Source: an uncultured Lachnospiraceae bacterium
Lineage (GTDB): Bacteria > Bacillota > Clostridia > Lachnospirales > Lachnospiraceae
Length of the DNA stretch: 43,889 bases
Direction of reading: 5' to 3'
NCBI GenBank assembly: GCA_910588815.1
Contig: CAJUQY010000021.1
Span: 1-43,889 of the forward strand
Positions 23,211 to 32,010 of this stretch are shown here, piece after piece. Under the pieces are notes generated by a model. The model was given only the letters and a program-made list of their open reading frames with translations. It did no database searches and was not told where the DNA came from. Each line of letters begins with the position of its first letter. Position 1 is the stretch's first letter. Position numbers and translations under genes: made by a program.

Positions 23211-24695
23211 ATGTATATCGGACTGGATATCGGGACATCGGGAACGAAGGCGGCGATCGTGGATGCGGAGGGCGTCGTGGCCGGGAGCTTTCAGGTAAGC
23301 TATGGATTTTCGGATACGGCAGACGGACGCAGAGAGCTTGACGCGGAGGAGGTGTGGAATGGGGTAAAATCCTGCCTGAAAGCTTTGGGAAGCTTCGGTG
23401 AGGCGGAGACGATCACGGTGTCAACTCTTGGAGAGGCGGTCATTCCCATAAACCGGAATGGAGAACCTCTGGCTCCCAGCATTACCGGGACGGACAGGCG
23501 GGGGATCGAAGAGACAGCCGCCTTTGAAAAAGCGGTCGGGCTGACGCGTCTGATTGACATTACCGGGCAGAACCCCACGCCGATCTATTCGGCGGGGAAG
23601 CTCATCTGGCTGAAACGGGAAATGCCGGAGATTTATGAGAAGGCCTGGAAGATTCCGCTTTTTCAGGATTTTGTGATCTTCCGTCTCTGCGGCCGGGCGG
23701 TGATCGACTATTCCAGCGCGTCCAGGACGGAGCTTTTTGATATCGGGCGGCTGGACTGGTCCAAAGAGCTTCTTTCGGAAACCGGACTTGACAGGGAGAA
23801 GCTTTCTGATCCGGTGCCTGCCGGAAGTGTTGCGGGTGAAATCCTGCCTGAGATCGCAAAGGAGCTGGGGCTTCGTTCTTCTGTAAAGATTGTGGCGGGC
23901 ACCCATGACCATATCTGCAATGCCCTGGGCAGCGGAGTCTGCGAGGTGGGGAGCTGCGCCAATACGGTGGGAACCACGGAGGGGCTGACGGCTGTCCTTC
24001 GGAGGGAACAGCTTTCTTCCGAGTATGTGAACCGGTATCAGATCTCCTGCGAGCCTTTTGTGCGTCCCGGCCTTTTCAACACGGTGGCCTGGGAAAATAC
24101 GTCGGGAGTCCTGCTCCGCTGGTTTGCGGAAGAATTTGTAAAGGAAGAGAAACCGGAAAACCTGATCGCTACCTTCGGGAAGCTCAACGGGCGGATGAAG
24201 GAGGCGCCGACAGACCTCCTTGTCCTTCCTCATTTTTCGGGCGCGGCCACGCCTTATTCCGACGGGAAGTCCAAGGGCGCGGTTCTGGGCCTTACCCTGG
24301 ATACAGAACGGGAGGATATTTATAAGGCGCTGATGGAAGGAGCCAACATGGAGCTGGCCCTGATCCTGGAAGGCCTTACGAAAGCGGGACTTACGGTGAA
24401 CCGTCTGGTTTCCACCGGAGGCGCCCTGTCGCCGCAGCTTTTACAGATCAAAGCAGACGTGCTGGACATAGAGATCGACACGGTGAAGAACAAACAGACG
24501 GGAGCCTTCGGCGGCGCGATCCTCGGAGCCGTAGCTGCGGGAGCCTATAAGGATGTGTGCGAAGCTGTCTCAGCCATGGTAACGCTGGGAGACCATTACG
24601 AGCCGGATCCAAAGCGGAGCCGGATCTACCGGGAGAGACTAACCTTATATCGGCAGATCTATCCGGCCATTGCAAAGATCAGCCACGGGCTGTAG
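23211..24695 (+). CDS. FGGY-family carbohydrate kinase
   Basis: 494 residues, normal length. The ATP/phosphate motif YIGLDIGTSGTKAAIVDAEG opens the protein, and the second half has GTHDHICNALGSGVCEVG, NTVGTTEGLTAV and SALGGALSPQLL-like elements (VSTGGALSPQLLQIKADVLD, about residues 401-420). FGGY kinases phosphorylate ketoses, polyols or sugar acids; the closest named types are xylulokinase, gluconokinase and fuculokinase, and I cannot choose. GGAGGAAAG lies before the ATG. Its place between two aldolases suggests that it makes the phosphorylated ketose one of them splits. Confidence 0.88.
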   Translation: MYIGLDIGTSGTKAAIVDAEGVVAGSFQVSYGFSDTADGRRELDAEEVWNGVKSCLKALGSFGEAETITVSTLGEAVIPINRNGEPLAPSITGTDRRGIEETAAFEKAVGLTRLIDITGQNPTPIYSAGKLIWLKREMPEIYEKAWKIPLFQDFVIFRLCGRAVIDYSSASRTELFDIGRLDWSKELLSETGLDREKLSDPVPAGSVAGEILPEIAKELGLRSSVKIVAGTHDHICNALGSGVCEVGSCANTVGTTEGLTAVLRREQLSSEYVNRYQISCEPFVRPGLFNTVAWENTSGVLLRWFAEEFVKEEKPENLIATFGKLNGRMKEAPTDLLVLPHFSGAATPYSDGKSKGAVLGLTLDTEREDIYKALMEGANMELALILEGLTKAGLTVNRLVSTGGALSPQLLQIKADVLDIEIDTVKNKQTGAFGGAILGAVAAGAYKDVCEAVSAMVTLGDHYEPDPKRSRIYRERLTLYRQIYPAIAKISHGL

Positions 24696-24777
24696 AAGAC
24701 GGTGCGGCCCTGGCAGAGGCATAGAAAAACCTTGGCCGCACATACAGAAATAATATTATAAAACGGAGGGATTTATC

Positions 24778-25620
24778 ATGATTTCCAATTATTCAGATAT
24801 TCTTGCTTTTGCAAAGGAGCACAAAGTAACCATTGGGGCTTTCAACACTTTTAATATGGAAATGATGCAGGCCGTTGTGGCGGCGGCGGATAAAAAGCAG
24901 GTTCCGCTGATCGCACAGACTTACCATGCACATGCCGATTACGCAGGCGTTGATTTTATGAGAGCTATTTACGGCGTGGCGGCAGAGCATGCGTCGGTAA
25001 ACATTGCTCTGGGCCTGGATCACGGAAAATCTTATGCCCAGGCGGAAACCTGCGTGAAGGCAGGATACACAGGCGTTATGATCGACCTGGCTTCTGAGGA
25101 TTACGACAAAAACGTGGCGGAAACAAAGCGGGTGGTGGAGCTGGCCCATGCAAAGGGTGTTTCTGTGGAAGCAGAGCTGGGCGTCATCGCGGACGCAGAC
25201 CGTTCTTTGGAGGAGATCGCCGCCGGCTATACAGACCCGGAGGTGGCGAGACGGTTTGCGAAGGATACGGGGGTGGACTGCCTGGCCGTATCTGTAGGAA
25301 CGGCCCACGGGACTTATGCCCATACGCCGAAGATCAACTTCGATCTGTTAAAAGAGCTGATCGATACAGTTTGCTGTCCCATCGTGGTCCATGGCGGTTC
25401 CGGCACGCCGGATGCGGACGTGGAAGAAATGGTTCGTCTCGGCATTGCAAAGCTCAACGTGGGTACAGATTTCTTTGACGCCTACAAAAAGGCCATGTTT
25501 GATGTGATGACGGAGAAGGGCCTTGGCTGCGACGTGATCGAGGTGATGGCGGCCGCGAGAGAAGCCGTGGAAAAGGTGGCGCTCCACAAGCTGGATATCC
25601 TGGGAAGATTCCGGGTATAA
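24778..25620 (+). CDS. class II ketose-bisphosphate aldolase (GatY/KbaY/Fba family)
   Basis: 280 residues with all the usual class II aldolase elements: GAFNTFNMEMMQAVVAAAD, LDHG (catalytic Asp81, zinc His82), VEAELGVI, GTAHGTY, VVHGGSGTPD and KLNVGTDFFDAYKKA. Tagatose- or fructose-bisphosphate aldolase activity giving DHAP and an aldehyde is likely; the natural substrate may be another ketose phosphate. ACGGAGGG precedes the ATG. A GC-rich hairpin follows before the PfkB gene. With the PfkB kinase it could make a ketohexose-phosphate to triose-phosphate route. Confidence 0.9.
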   Translation: MISNYSDILAFAKEHKVTIGAFNTFNMEMMQAVVAAADKKQVPLIAQTYHAHADYAGVDFMRAIYGVAAEHASVNIALGLDHGKSYAQAETCVKAGYTGVMIDLASEDYDKNVAETKRVVELAHAKGVSVEAELGVIADADRSLEEIAAGYTDPEVARRFAKDTGVDCLAVSVGTAHGTYAHTPKINFDLLKELIDTVCCPIVVHGGSGTPDADVEEMVRLGIAKLNVGTDFFDAYKKAMFDVMTEKGLGCDVIEVMAAAREAVEKVALHKLDILGRFRV

Positions 25621-25651
25621 AGAAAAATAAAAGAGGTGCGATAATTGAAAT

Positions 25652-25688
25652 GGGGGCTGTTGCACGAAACGGTGCTGCAGCCCCCGTT
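25652..25688 (+). terminator. hairpin after the aldolase gene
   Basis: GGGGGCTG and GCAC pair with GTGC and CAGCCCCC, followed only by GTTTC. Probably a weak terminator or mRNA-stabilising hairpin within the module. Confidence 0.55.
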
Positions 25689-25779
25689 TCACAGATGACA
25701 GGCGATCGGGAAACCTGGAGCTTTCCATAATTTCCTGTTTCTCGGTTTCCTGTGACCATATAAGAAAGAGAGGGAATGT

Positions 25780-26754
25780 ATGAGTAATCAGAAGAAATAC
25801 GATGCCATCTGCATCGGCCAGGTGGTGCAGGATATCATGGTGACGGATATTCCGGAGGATGCGCTTAACAGGGAGTCGGACACGGTCCTGGCGGGCCAGG
25901 TGCTCTTAGCCTCCGGCGGGGATGCAGTAAACGAAGCCTGTATGATGGCAAGGCTTGGGAACCGCTCGGCCCTTCTCACCAGGCTGGATAAGCGGAATGT
26001 GGGAGAGATGATCTGTGGGGATTTGGTCAAAGAGGGAGTGGACACTTCACTTCTGATCCGCCCCGACGACTGTAAGAATTTTTCCACGGTGGTGGTGGTG
26101 AAAAAAGACGGGACCCATACCTTCCTGGAGGGACCAGGTGAAAACTTTATGCTGAAGATGTCGGACATTGACCTGTCGGTGTTTGAGGAGACCAGGGCCG
26201 TGACGGCGGGAAGCATTTATGGGCTTGGAGAGTTGGATACAGGTGGACTGGCCGTGATTTTCAAAAAAGCCAGGGCGGAGGGAGCCATTACCCTGGCGGA
26301 TATGAATTTCGACACGGAAGGACTTGGGCCCCACGCCATTGACAGCGTCTACCCTCATACTGATTACCTGATGCCCAGCTACGAAGAGGCGGTCTATGTG
26401 ACCGGGGAGAAGGAGCCGGACAAGATCGCCGACGTATTTCTGGCGGCAGGAGTAAAGAATGTAGTGTTAAAAATGGGGGGCGAGGGCTGCTTTTTCAAGA
26501 ATGCCGGGAAGAGGTTCTTTACAGATCCTTATGAGATCGACCCTGTGGATACCACCGGCTGCGGCGATAACTTTGTGGCGGCGTTCCTCCACTGCCTCCT
26601 GAAAGGCATGGCGCCGGAGGAATGCGCCGAGTTTGCGTGCGCCGCCGGGGCCCTCAATTCTCAGGGCATCGGCGCTCATCATTATATTCAGTCGGAGGAA
26701 CAGATCCGGCAGTTTATGGCGTCGGCCGGGAAGCGGGAGCTTTGCAGAAAGTAA
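25780..26754 (+). CDS. PfkB-family sugar kinase
   Basis: 324 residues of the ribokinase/PfkB fold: DAICIGQVVQDIMV at the front, GGDAVNEACMMARLGNRSAL (about residues 46-65), and the catalytic motif DTTGCGDNFVAAF (257-269, catalytic base Asp263). The usual motif is DTxGAGD; here Ala is Cys, a conservative change. It lacks markers for a named member such as ribokinase, fructokinase or 2-keto-3-deoxygluconate kinase. The gene follows the second aldolase, so phosphorylation of a sugar or sugar phosphate before cleavage is plausible. Confidence 0.9.
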   Translation: MSNQKKYDAICIGQVVQDIMVTDIPEDALNRESDTVLAGQVLLASGGDAVNEACMMARLGNRSALLTRLDKRNVGEMICGDLVKEGVDTSLLIRPDDCKNFSTVVVVKKDGTHTFLEGPGENFMLKMSDIDLSVFEETRAVTAGSIYGLGELDTGGLAVIFKKARAEGAITLADMNFDTEGLGPHAIDSVYPHTDYLMPSYEEAVYVTGEKEPDKIADVFLAAGVKNVVLKMGGEGCFFKNAGKRFFTDPYEIDPVDTTGCGDNFVAAFLHCLLKGMAPEECAEFACAAGALNSQGIGAHHYIQSEEQIRQFMASAGKRELCRK

Positions 26755-26760
26755 GATAAT

Positions 26761-26795
26761 CGCATATACGCCAAAGGGCATTTCTGCATCCGGCA
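26761..26795. repeat. shorter relative of the dispersed repeat
   Basis: Contains TATACGCCAAAGGGCAT and TGCATCCGGC, close to the middle of the repeat described at 4285-4374 and 7195-7251. It lies just after the PfkB stop. Confidence 0.35.
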
Positions 26796-26810
26796 AAAGT
26801 ATTTTATGGT

Positions 26811-26840
26811 TTGACAGGCCGCCATGGCTGGTGGTAAAAT
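26811..26840 (+). promoter_or_regulatory. promoter of the aminotransferase module
   Basis: TTGACA (26811-26816), 18 bases, TAAAAT (26835-26840) with TGG ahead. It separates the aminotransferase genes from the PfkB gene. Confidence 0.7.
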
Positions 26841-26891
26841 AAACATAAGACGTGAATGGGAATTCACAAAAGAATGACAGGAGGGTGTGCT

Positions 26892-28388
26892 ATGGCGTAC
26901 AATGGATTTGCAATTGATCAGTATTTAGATGCGGAGGCTGTGACGAAGGAGCTGGACGAGCTGATTAAAAAGCCGGTCTATTCTATTAAAAGGGATAAGC
27001 TGAACGATTATGTGGAGAGCTATTTTAATAAGCGCTGCACGAAGTCGAAGGCGATGATCGAAGAGGCGAAGACGGTGATTCCGGGAGGCGTGCAGCACAA
27101 TCTGGCCTTTAATTACCCCTTTCCCATTGTGATCGGGCGGGCAGAGGGCGCGAAACTCTACGACATTGACGGAAACTGGTACTATGACCTTTTACAGGCC
27201 GGAGGGCCGACGATTCTGGGGAGCAATATGCCGGCTGTGCGGGAACGGGTGATCGAGCTTCTGAAGACCTGCGGCCCTTCCACGGGACTGTTCCATGAGT
27301 ATGAATATAAGCTTGCGAAGAAGATTTCGCAGATGGTGCCCTCCGTGGAAAAATTCCGGATGCTCGGTTCCGGCACGGAGGCGTGCATGTGCGCCGCCAG
27401 AATCGCCAGGCTGAAGACAGGAAAGAAAAATATCCTGAAGATGGGCGGGGCTTATCACGGCTGGTCGGACCAGCTGGCCTACGGCATGCGGGTGCCGGGA
27501 ACGAAGGGCCTTATGTCCAAGGGAGTGCCCGGCTTCGTGTTTAAGCATACGGACGAGTTTTTCCCGGGGGATCTGGAGGATTTGGAGAGGAAGCTACAGA
27601 GGAACCGGCTTACGGGGGGGACGGCCGCCGTATATCTGGAGCCTGTGGGGCCGGAGAGCGGCACAAGGCCCCTGTCGAAGAAGTTTATCCAGGGAGCCGT
27701 GTGGCTGGCCCATAAGTACGGCGCACTGGTGATTTTCGACGAGGTGGTGACGGGCTTCCGCATCGGGCCGGGAGGCGCTCAGAGTTATTTCGGGGTGGAT
27801 CCGGATCTGACTGTGTTCGGAAAGATTGTGGCCGGAGGATATCCGGGGGCCGGCGGCGTAGGCGGCCACGGAGACTGCATGGCGCATCTGGGCGCGGGCC
27901 TGGATTCCTCCGGGAAAAAGGTGAAAAAGGCCATGTGCGGCGGAACCATGGCGGCGACCCCCATTTCCTGTGTGGCAGGTTATTATACACTCTGTGAGAT
28001 TGAGCGGACGAACGCCTGTGAGACGGCGGGCCGCATGGGCGACCGTCTCACAAAAGGCTTACAGAGGCTGATCAAACAATATGAACTGCCTTTTGTGGCC
28101 TTCAATCAGGGCTCCATCTGCCATCTGGACAGCGTGGGGACCATGCATTTTATCGTGGACTGGAAAAAGCTCTGGAGGGTTCCGAAGGTGCTGAAGGAGA
28201 CCGGCATCCGCCAAAAGGAGATGGAACATATGGGGGCCGCCTATATGGCGGAGGGAATCGTGACCCTGGCCGGTTCCAGGCTTTATACCAGCGCCGCCTA
28301 CACCGAGGAGATGATCGACGATGTCCTGTCCCGGTTCGAGCGGGTGTTTGCTTCCTGCGGGAAGATTGACAAGAAGGAATTGAAATAA
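26892..28388 (+). CDS. class III aminotransferase, glutamate-1-semialdehyde aminomutase-like
   Basis: 498 residues from ATG 26892 (AGGAGGG at 26879-26885). PLP-fold type I: KTVIPGGVQHNLAFNYPFPI, SGTEACMCAARIARLKTGKK, the PLP-ring Asp in LVIFDEVVTGFRIG and the Schiff-base lysine in VFGKIVAGGYPGAG (Lys311). The fold and motifs resemble glutamate-1-semialdehyde 2,1-aminomutase, but the protein is about 70 residues longer, with an extended N-terminus (NGFAIDQYLDAEAVTKELDE). No other heme-synthesis gene is near, so a catabolic or biosynthetic aminotransferase acting on an amine, amino sugar or aldehyde is more likely. It heads a module with the tandem adducin-type aldolase, a TetR regulator and an FGGY kinase. 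Confidence 0.85.
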   Translation: MAYNGFAIDQYLDAEAVTKELDELIKKPVYSIKRDKLNDYVESYFNKRCTKSKAMIEEAKTVIPGGVQHNLAFNYPFPIVIGRAEGAKLYDIDGNWYYDLLQAGGPTILGSNMPAVRERVIELLKTCGPSTGLFHEYEYKLAKKISQMVPSVEKFRMLGSGTEACMCAARIARLKTGKKNILKMGGAYHGWSDQLAYGMRVPGTKGLMSKGVPGFVFKHTDEFFPGDLEDLERKLQRNRLTGGTAAVYLEPVGPESGTRPLSKKFIQGAVWLAHKYGALVIFDEVVTGFRIGPGGAQSYFGVDPDLTVFGKIVAGGYPGAGGVGGHGDCMAHLGAGLDSSGKKVKKAMCGGTMAATPISCVAGYYTLCEIERTNACETAGRMGDRLTKGLQRLIKQYELPFVAFNQGSICHLDSVGTMHFIVDWKKLWRVPKVLKETGIRQKEMEHMGAAYMAEGIVTLAGSRLYTSAAYTEEMIDDVLSRFERVFASCGKIDKKELK

Positions 28389-28464
28389 GTGCGACGATGC
28401 GCCGGAACCTTTTATGGTGAGGAGAGATTGCAAGAAGAAGGCGGCGGGACGGGAGGAGGAGCGA

Positions 28465-29604
28465 ATGGCTTATTTGGAATCGGAAGCGAGGGAGTTGGTT
28501 GCGGCGGCGGGGCGGCGCTTAAAACGGGAAGGACTGATTGCCAGGACCTGGGGGAATTTGAGCGCCCGGATCTCAGATACGCAGTTTGTGATCACGCCAA
28601 GCGGGATGGACTATGACATGATAGGGCCGGACGATCTGGTGCCGGTGCGGATTTCGGACTGTTCTTACGAGGGGGAACGGAAGCCTTCCAGTGAGAAGGG
28701 GATCCACGCCGATGCCTACAGGCTGCGGCCGGAGGTGAATTTCGTGATTCACACCCATCAGGATCAGGCTTCTGTCTTCGGAATTCTGGGAAAGCCCCTG
28801 GAGACGGAAGACAATGACTCTGTTTTGGGGAGACTGATCCCCTGTGCGGAGTATGGGCTTCCTTCCACGAAAAAGCTCCGGCAGGCAGTGGCAAAACAGC
28901 TCCGGAAGGAGCCGGAGGCTTTGGCGGTACTGCTTAGGAATCACGGAGCGCTATGCATGGGGAAGGATTACGCGGAAGCCTTTCTGGTGGCGAGGGAGCT
29001 GGAGAAGGCCTGTGAAAGCCGGAAAAAAGAGCTTTTTGACGGATGTGGGCAGGAACGCTTTGGGGAGCTTGGAAAAAGCCAGAGAAAAGGCAACCGGTTC
29101 TGTCTCCTGTTAAACGGGGAGAGGAGGATTTACGACCTTAGTACCCGGCCGGAGGAGCTTCCGCTGGAGGCGGCCATCCACGGGGAGATTTACAGAAACA
29201 GCGATGTCTGCTACGCGGCGGGGGAGACGGCTCCTGCAGTCACTGCTTTCTGCAGCCTGGGGGAGCCGCTGCTTCCTTATCTGGACGATCTGGCGCAGAT
29301 CGCCGGAATCAGCGTGCGGTTTTCGGGAGCGTCCCCGGAGGGAGTCAGGAAGGCGCTGAGAGGAAGGAACGCGGTTTTGGTCCGGGGGCGGGGCGCTCTC
29401 TGTACCGGAAAGACGGCCGATGACGTGACGGCGGTGCGGATGATTCTGAGAAAAGGCTGTGAGGCAGGACTTTTGGCCAGGGCGTGGAATGGACGGAACG
29501 AGGCTGGCGGCCTGGAGAAATGCCTGCCTCTGGGGGAGGCCGACGCGCGTCTGCAGAGATTGATTTACCGGAAGAAGTATTCCAAAAAGAAAGATAAGGA
29601 ATAA
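28465..29604 (+). CDS. tandem class II aldolase/adducin-domain protein
   Basis: 379 residues from ATG 28465, which has GGGAGGAGG upstream (an earlier in-frame ATG at 28414 has none). The first domain (about 1-200) is complete: GNLSARI, ITPSGMDYDMIGPDDLV, the active-site Glu in PSSEKGIHADAYR and the zinc histidines of HTHQD and NHGAL. The second (about 215-365) repeats the fold but is degenerate: it keeps the Glu region (PLEAAIHGEIYRNSD) but has no HTH pair, and RGRGALCTGKT replaces NHGAL. This family includes fuculose-, rhamnulose- and ribulose-phosphate enzymes. The second half may be regulatory or structural. The gene lies 76 bases behind the aminotransferase. Confidence 0.85.
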   Translation: MAYLESEARELVAAAGRRLKREGLIARTWGNLSARISDTQFVITPSGMDYDMIGPDDLVPVRISDCSYEGERKPSSEKGIHADAYRLRPEVNFVIHTHQDQASVFGILGKPLETEDNDSVLGRLIPCAEYGLPSTKKLRQAVAKQLRKEPEALAVLLRNHGALCMGKDYAEAFLVARELEKACESRKKELFDGCGQERFGELGKSQRKGNRFCLLLNGERRIYDLSTRPEELPLEAAIHGEIYRNSDVCYAAGETAPAVTAFCSLGEPLLPYLDDLAQIAGISVRFSGASPEGVRKALRGRNAVLVRGRGALCTGKTADDVTAVRMILRKGCEAGLLARAWNGRNEAGGLEKCLPLGEADARLQRLIYRKKYSKKKDKE

Positions 29605-29613
29605 GGATGGGGC

Positions 29614-30309
29614 ATGCTGAAAAAGCTGACAGAAGAAAAACGGGAAGAGGTTTTGCGAGCCGGCATTTCAGAGTTTGCGGAGCGGGGGTATTACCATGCC
29701 GGTATGAACGGTATTGCCGGGCGGGCCGGAATCAGCGTGGGAGCGCTGTATAAATATTACGCGGACAAAAGAGAATTTTTCGGAGCCTGTTTAAAAAAGT
29801 GCATGGAAGATTTGGAGCAGGTGCTTACGGCGGTGGCAGAGCCAAAGGACCGGCTCCTGGTCTATGCAGATCGTCTCATCGAGGCTCTGCAGAGGCACGC
29901 CAGGGAGCAAGGGGATTGTATCCGCCTGTACAACCAGCTGGCGGCCGGAGGTATCCCTGGCGGGGAAGAATGGGTGGAGAAGATCGAAGGGCTGACAGCC
30001 AGGGTGTACACCGGGTTTATGGAGACGGCAAAGCGGGACGGAACGGCGAGGCGGGATATGGACGCCAGGCTGTTCGCATTCTTTTTTGATAACCTTCTGA
30101 TGATGCTGCAGTTTTCCTATACCTGCGACTATTACAGAGAGCGGTTTCGGATCTACTGCGGAGAGGATATGCAGGAGCGGGACGGGTACGTCCGGAATGA
30201 ATTACTGAAATTTTTTGAGTCGGCCTTTACCGTGTGCAGGAGAGAGCCGGGGGCAGAGGGGCAGAGTTATACCCGTGAGCCCAATGATTTGACAACATAC
30301 CCTTTATGA
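29614..30309 (+). CDS. TetR-family transcriptional regulator
   Basis: 231 residues. The N-terminal helix-turn-helix is clear: KREEVLRAGISEFAERGYYH, NGIAGRAGISVGALYKYYAD, KREFF. The rest is a helical ligand-binding domain ending FFESAFTVCRREPG. It sits inside the aminotransferase module, 9 bases after the adducin-type gene and before the FGGY kinase, and an inverted repeat overlaps its own 3' end (30281-30336). A role in controlling the kinase and downstream genes is likely. TetR regulators are less usual than LacI or DeoR in sugar operons. Confidence 0.9.
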   Translation: MLKKLTEEKREEVLRAGISEFAERGYYHAGMNGIAGRAGISVGALYKYYADKREFFGACLKKCMEDLEQVLTAVAEPKDRLLVYADRLIEALQRHAREQGDCIRLYNQLAAGGIPGGEEWVEKIEGLTARVYTGFMETAKRDGTARRDMDARLFAFFFDNLLMMLQFSYTCDYYRERFRIYCGEDMQERDGYVRNELLKFFESAFTVCRREPGAEGQSYTREPNDLTTYPL

Positions 30310-30336
30310 TATCAGGCTGGCCAGCAAATCATTTGG
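30281..30336 (+). promoter_or_regulatory. promoter with flanking inverted repeat at the end of the TetR gene
   Basis: CCAATGATTTG (30281-30291) and CAAATCATTTGG (about 30325-30336) are inverted copies. The left copy runs into TTGACA (30289-30294); a weak TATCAG -10 lies about 15 bases on. It could drive the FGGY kinase and following genes under TetR control. The -10 is unconvincing. Confidence 0.4.
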
Positions 30337-30393
30337 CAAATGAGTATGCCCTTGGGTATAGAGAGCGGAAAGAAATCCGGGAGGGGGGAAGCT

Positions 30394-32010
30394 ATGGTTT
30401 ATGTACTTGCCTATGATATCGGGACAACGGGTGTAAAGACATGCCTGTTTTCCATTGAAGAACGGATCAGGCTTCTGGCGGGAGTGAGCAGAGGCTATGG
30501 TCTTTATATCCTGGAAAACGGCGGGGCGGAGCAGGATGCGGAAGAATGGTGGGCGGCCATGGGGGAGACCACCAGGGAGTTGTTTGCTAAGGTGAAGGTA
30601 CGGCCGGAGGAGGTTGCCGGAATCTCCTTTTGCTCCCAGATGCAGGGACTGGTGCTGGTGGACAGGGGGGGAGTTCCGGTCCACCGGCCCATGAGCTATA
30701 TGGACCAGAGGGCGACGGAGGAGATTAAAAAAGGCATTGCCCACGGATTTAAAATTGCCGGGGCCAATGTGGGGAAGCTGATAAAGAGCCTGCGGATTAC
30801 GGGGGCTGTCTCCACCAGCGTGAAGGACCCCATGTGGAAGTACAAATGGCTGGAAGCCCACGAGCCGGAAAATTTTGCCGGAGCCTATAAGTGGCTGGAC
30901 GTGAAGGAATACCTGATCTGCCGTCTGACCGGAGAATTTGTCATGACAGAGGATTCCGCTTATGCGACGCTCCTTTACGACACCAGGAAGGGGAGAGAGG
31001 GGTGGAGCAAAGAACTCTGCCGGATGTTCGGCATCGAAATGTCCCATCTGCCAAAGATTATCAAATCTTCGGAGGAAGCGGGGAGGCTCCTCGCGGGGCC
31101 GGCTGCAGAGCTTGGGCTTCCCGCCGGAATCCCGGTGTTTGGCGGAGGCGGGGACGCATCCCTCATCGGCGTGGGGGCCGGCTGTGTCCAGGCAGGGGAT
31201 ACCCATATTTACTGCGGAACCTCCGGCTGGGTGACGACGGTGACGGAGAAGCAGATGGTGGACGTGTCGGCTATGATTGCCGCCATTGTGGGCGCCCAGA
31301 CCGGGAAGTACAATTATTTTGCGGAGATGGAGACGGCGGGGAAGTGCCTGGAATGGGTGAAAGACCATCTGGCTCTGGATGAGATCGGGATTTATCTGGA
31401 GAAGAAGCAGGTGACGGAGGGGACGGAGGCGGCTTACCGTAGCCTCTACGATTATATGACGGAGACGGTGGCAAAGGTTCCGGCAGGCGCGGGCGGCGTG
31501 ATCTTTACGCCCTGGCTCCACGGGAACCGCTGCCCCTTTGAGGATCCGGAAGCGGCGGGGATGTTTTTCGGCATCCGCCTGGAGACGGGGAAACGTGAGC
31601 TGATACGGGCTGTGCTCGAAGGAATCTGTTATCATCTGCGGTGGATGCTCGAATGCCAGGACAGAAAGCTGAAAACGGCCCGGGTACTTCGTTTTGTGGG
31701 GGGAGGGGCTCTGTCTGCGGTGACTGCCCAGATGCTTGCCGACATGACGGGAAGAGTCGTGGAGGTGGTGGAGAGCCCCCAGAATGCGGGAGCCGTGGGG
31801 GCGGCGGCGGTGGTCGGCGTGGGACTCGGGCTGATTCCCAATCTGGAGGCGGCCGGAGCCTTCATTCCCGTGACGGAGCGTTTTTCACCGAGGCGAGAGG
31901 AAAAGGCCCTTTACGATCAGTATTATGCCGTGTTTAAACGGCTCTACAAGGCCAATAAAAAGAACTACTGTCTGCTTGGAAGGGCAAGGCGGGGGAAGGA
32001 ACCTGTATGA
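30394..32010 (+). CDS. FGGY-family carbohydrate kinase, xylulokinase-like
   Basis: 538 residues from the ATG behind GGGAGGGGGGAA (an ATG 18 codons earlier lacks a site). VYVLAYDIGTTGVKTCLFSI is the N-terminal phosphate motif; GISFCSQMQGLVLVD, MSYMDQRA, FGGGGDASLIGVGAG and YCGTSGWVTTV follow, and the C-terminal ATP part has LRFVGGGALSAVTAQMLADM. The D-Q-R region resembles xylulokinases. It overlaps the GtrA gene by four bases and so leads a translationally coupled chain, although those genes have no obvious sugar role. It is the second FGGY kinase in the region and differs clearly from the one at 23211. Confidence 0.87.
   Translation: MVYVLAYDIGTTGVKTCLFSIEERIRLLAGVSRGYGLYILENGGAEQDAEEWWAAMGETTRELFAKVKVRPEEVAGISFCSQMQGLVLVDRGGVPVHRPMSYMDQRATEEIKKGIAHGFKIAGANVGKLIKSLRITGAVSTSVKDPMWKYKWLEAHEPENFAGAYKWLDVKEYLICRLTGEFVMTEDSAYATLLYDTRKGREGWSKELCRMFGIEMSHLPKIIKSSEEAGRLLAGPAAELGLPAGIPVFGGGGDASLIGVGAGCVQAGDTHIYCGTSGWVTTVTEKQMVDVSAMIAAIVGAQTGKYNYFAEMETAGKCLEWVKDHLALDEIGIYLEKKQVTEGTEAAYRSLYDYMTETVAKVPAGAGGVIFTPWLHGNRCPFEDPEAAGMFFGIRLETGKRELIRAVLEGICYHLRWMLECQDRKLKTARVLRFVGGGALSAVTAQMLADMTGRVVEVVESPQNAGAVGAAAVVGVGLGLIPNLEAAGAFIPVTERFSPRREEKALYDQYYAVFKRLYKANKKNYCLLGRARRGKEPV

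Noticed and set aside
30304..31635. 443-codon open frame on the minus strand
   Set aside because: Antisense to the FGGY kinase, with no recognisable motif and no ribosome site.
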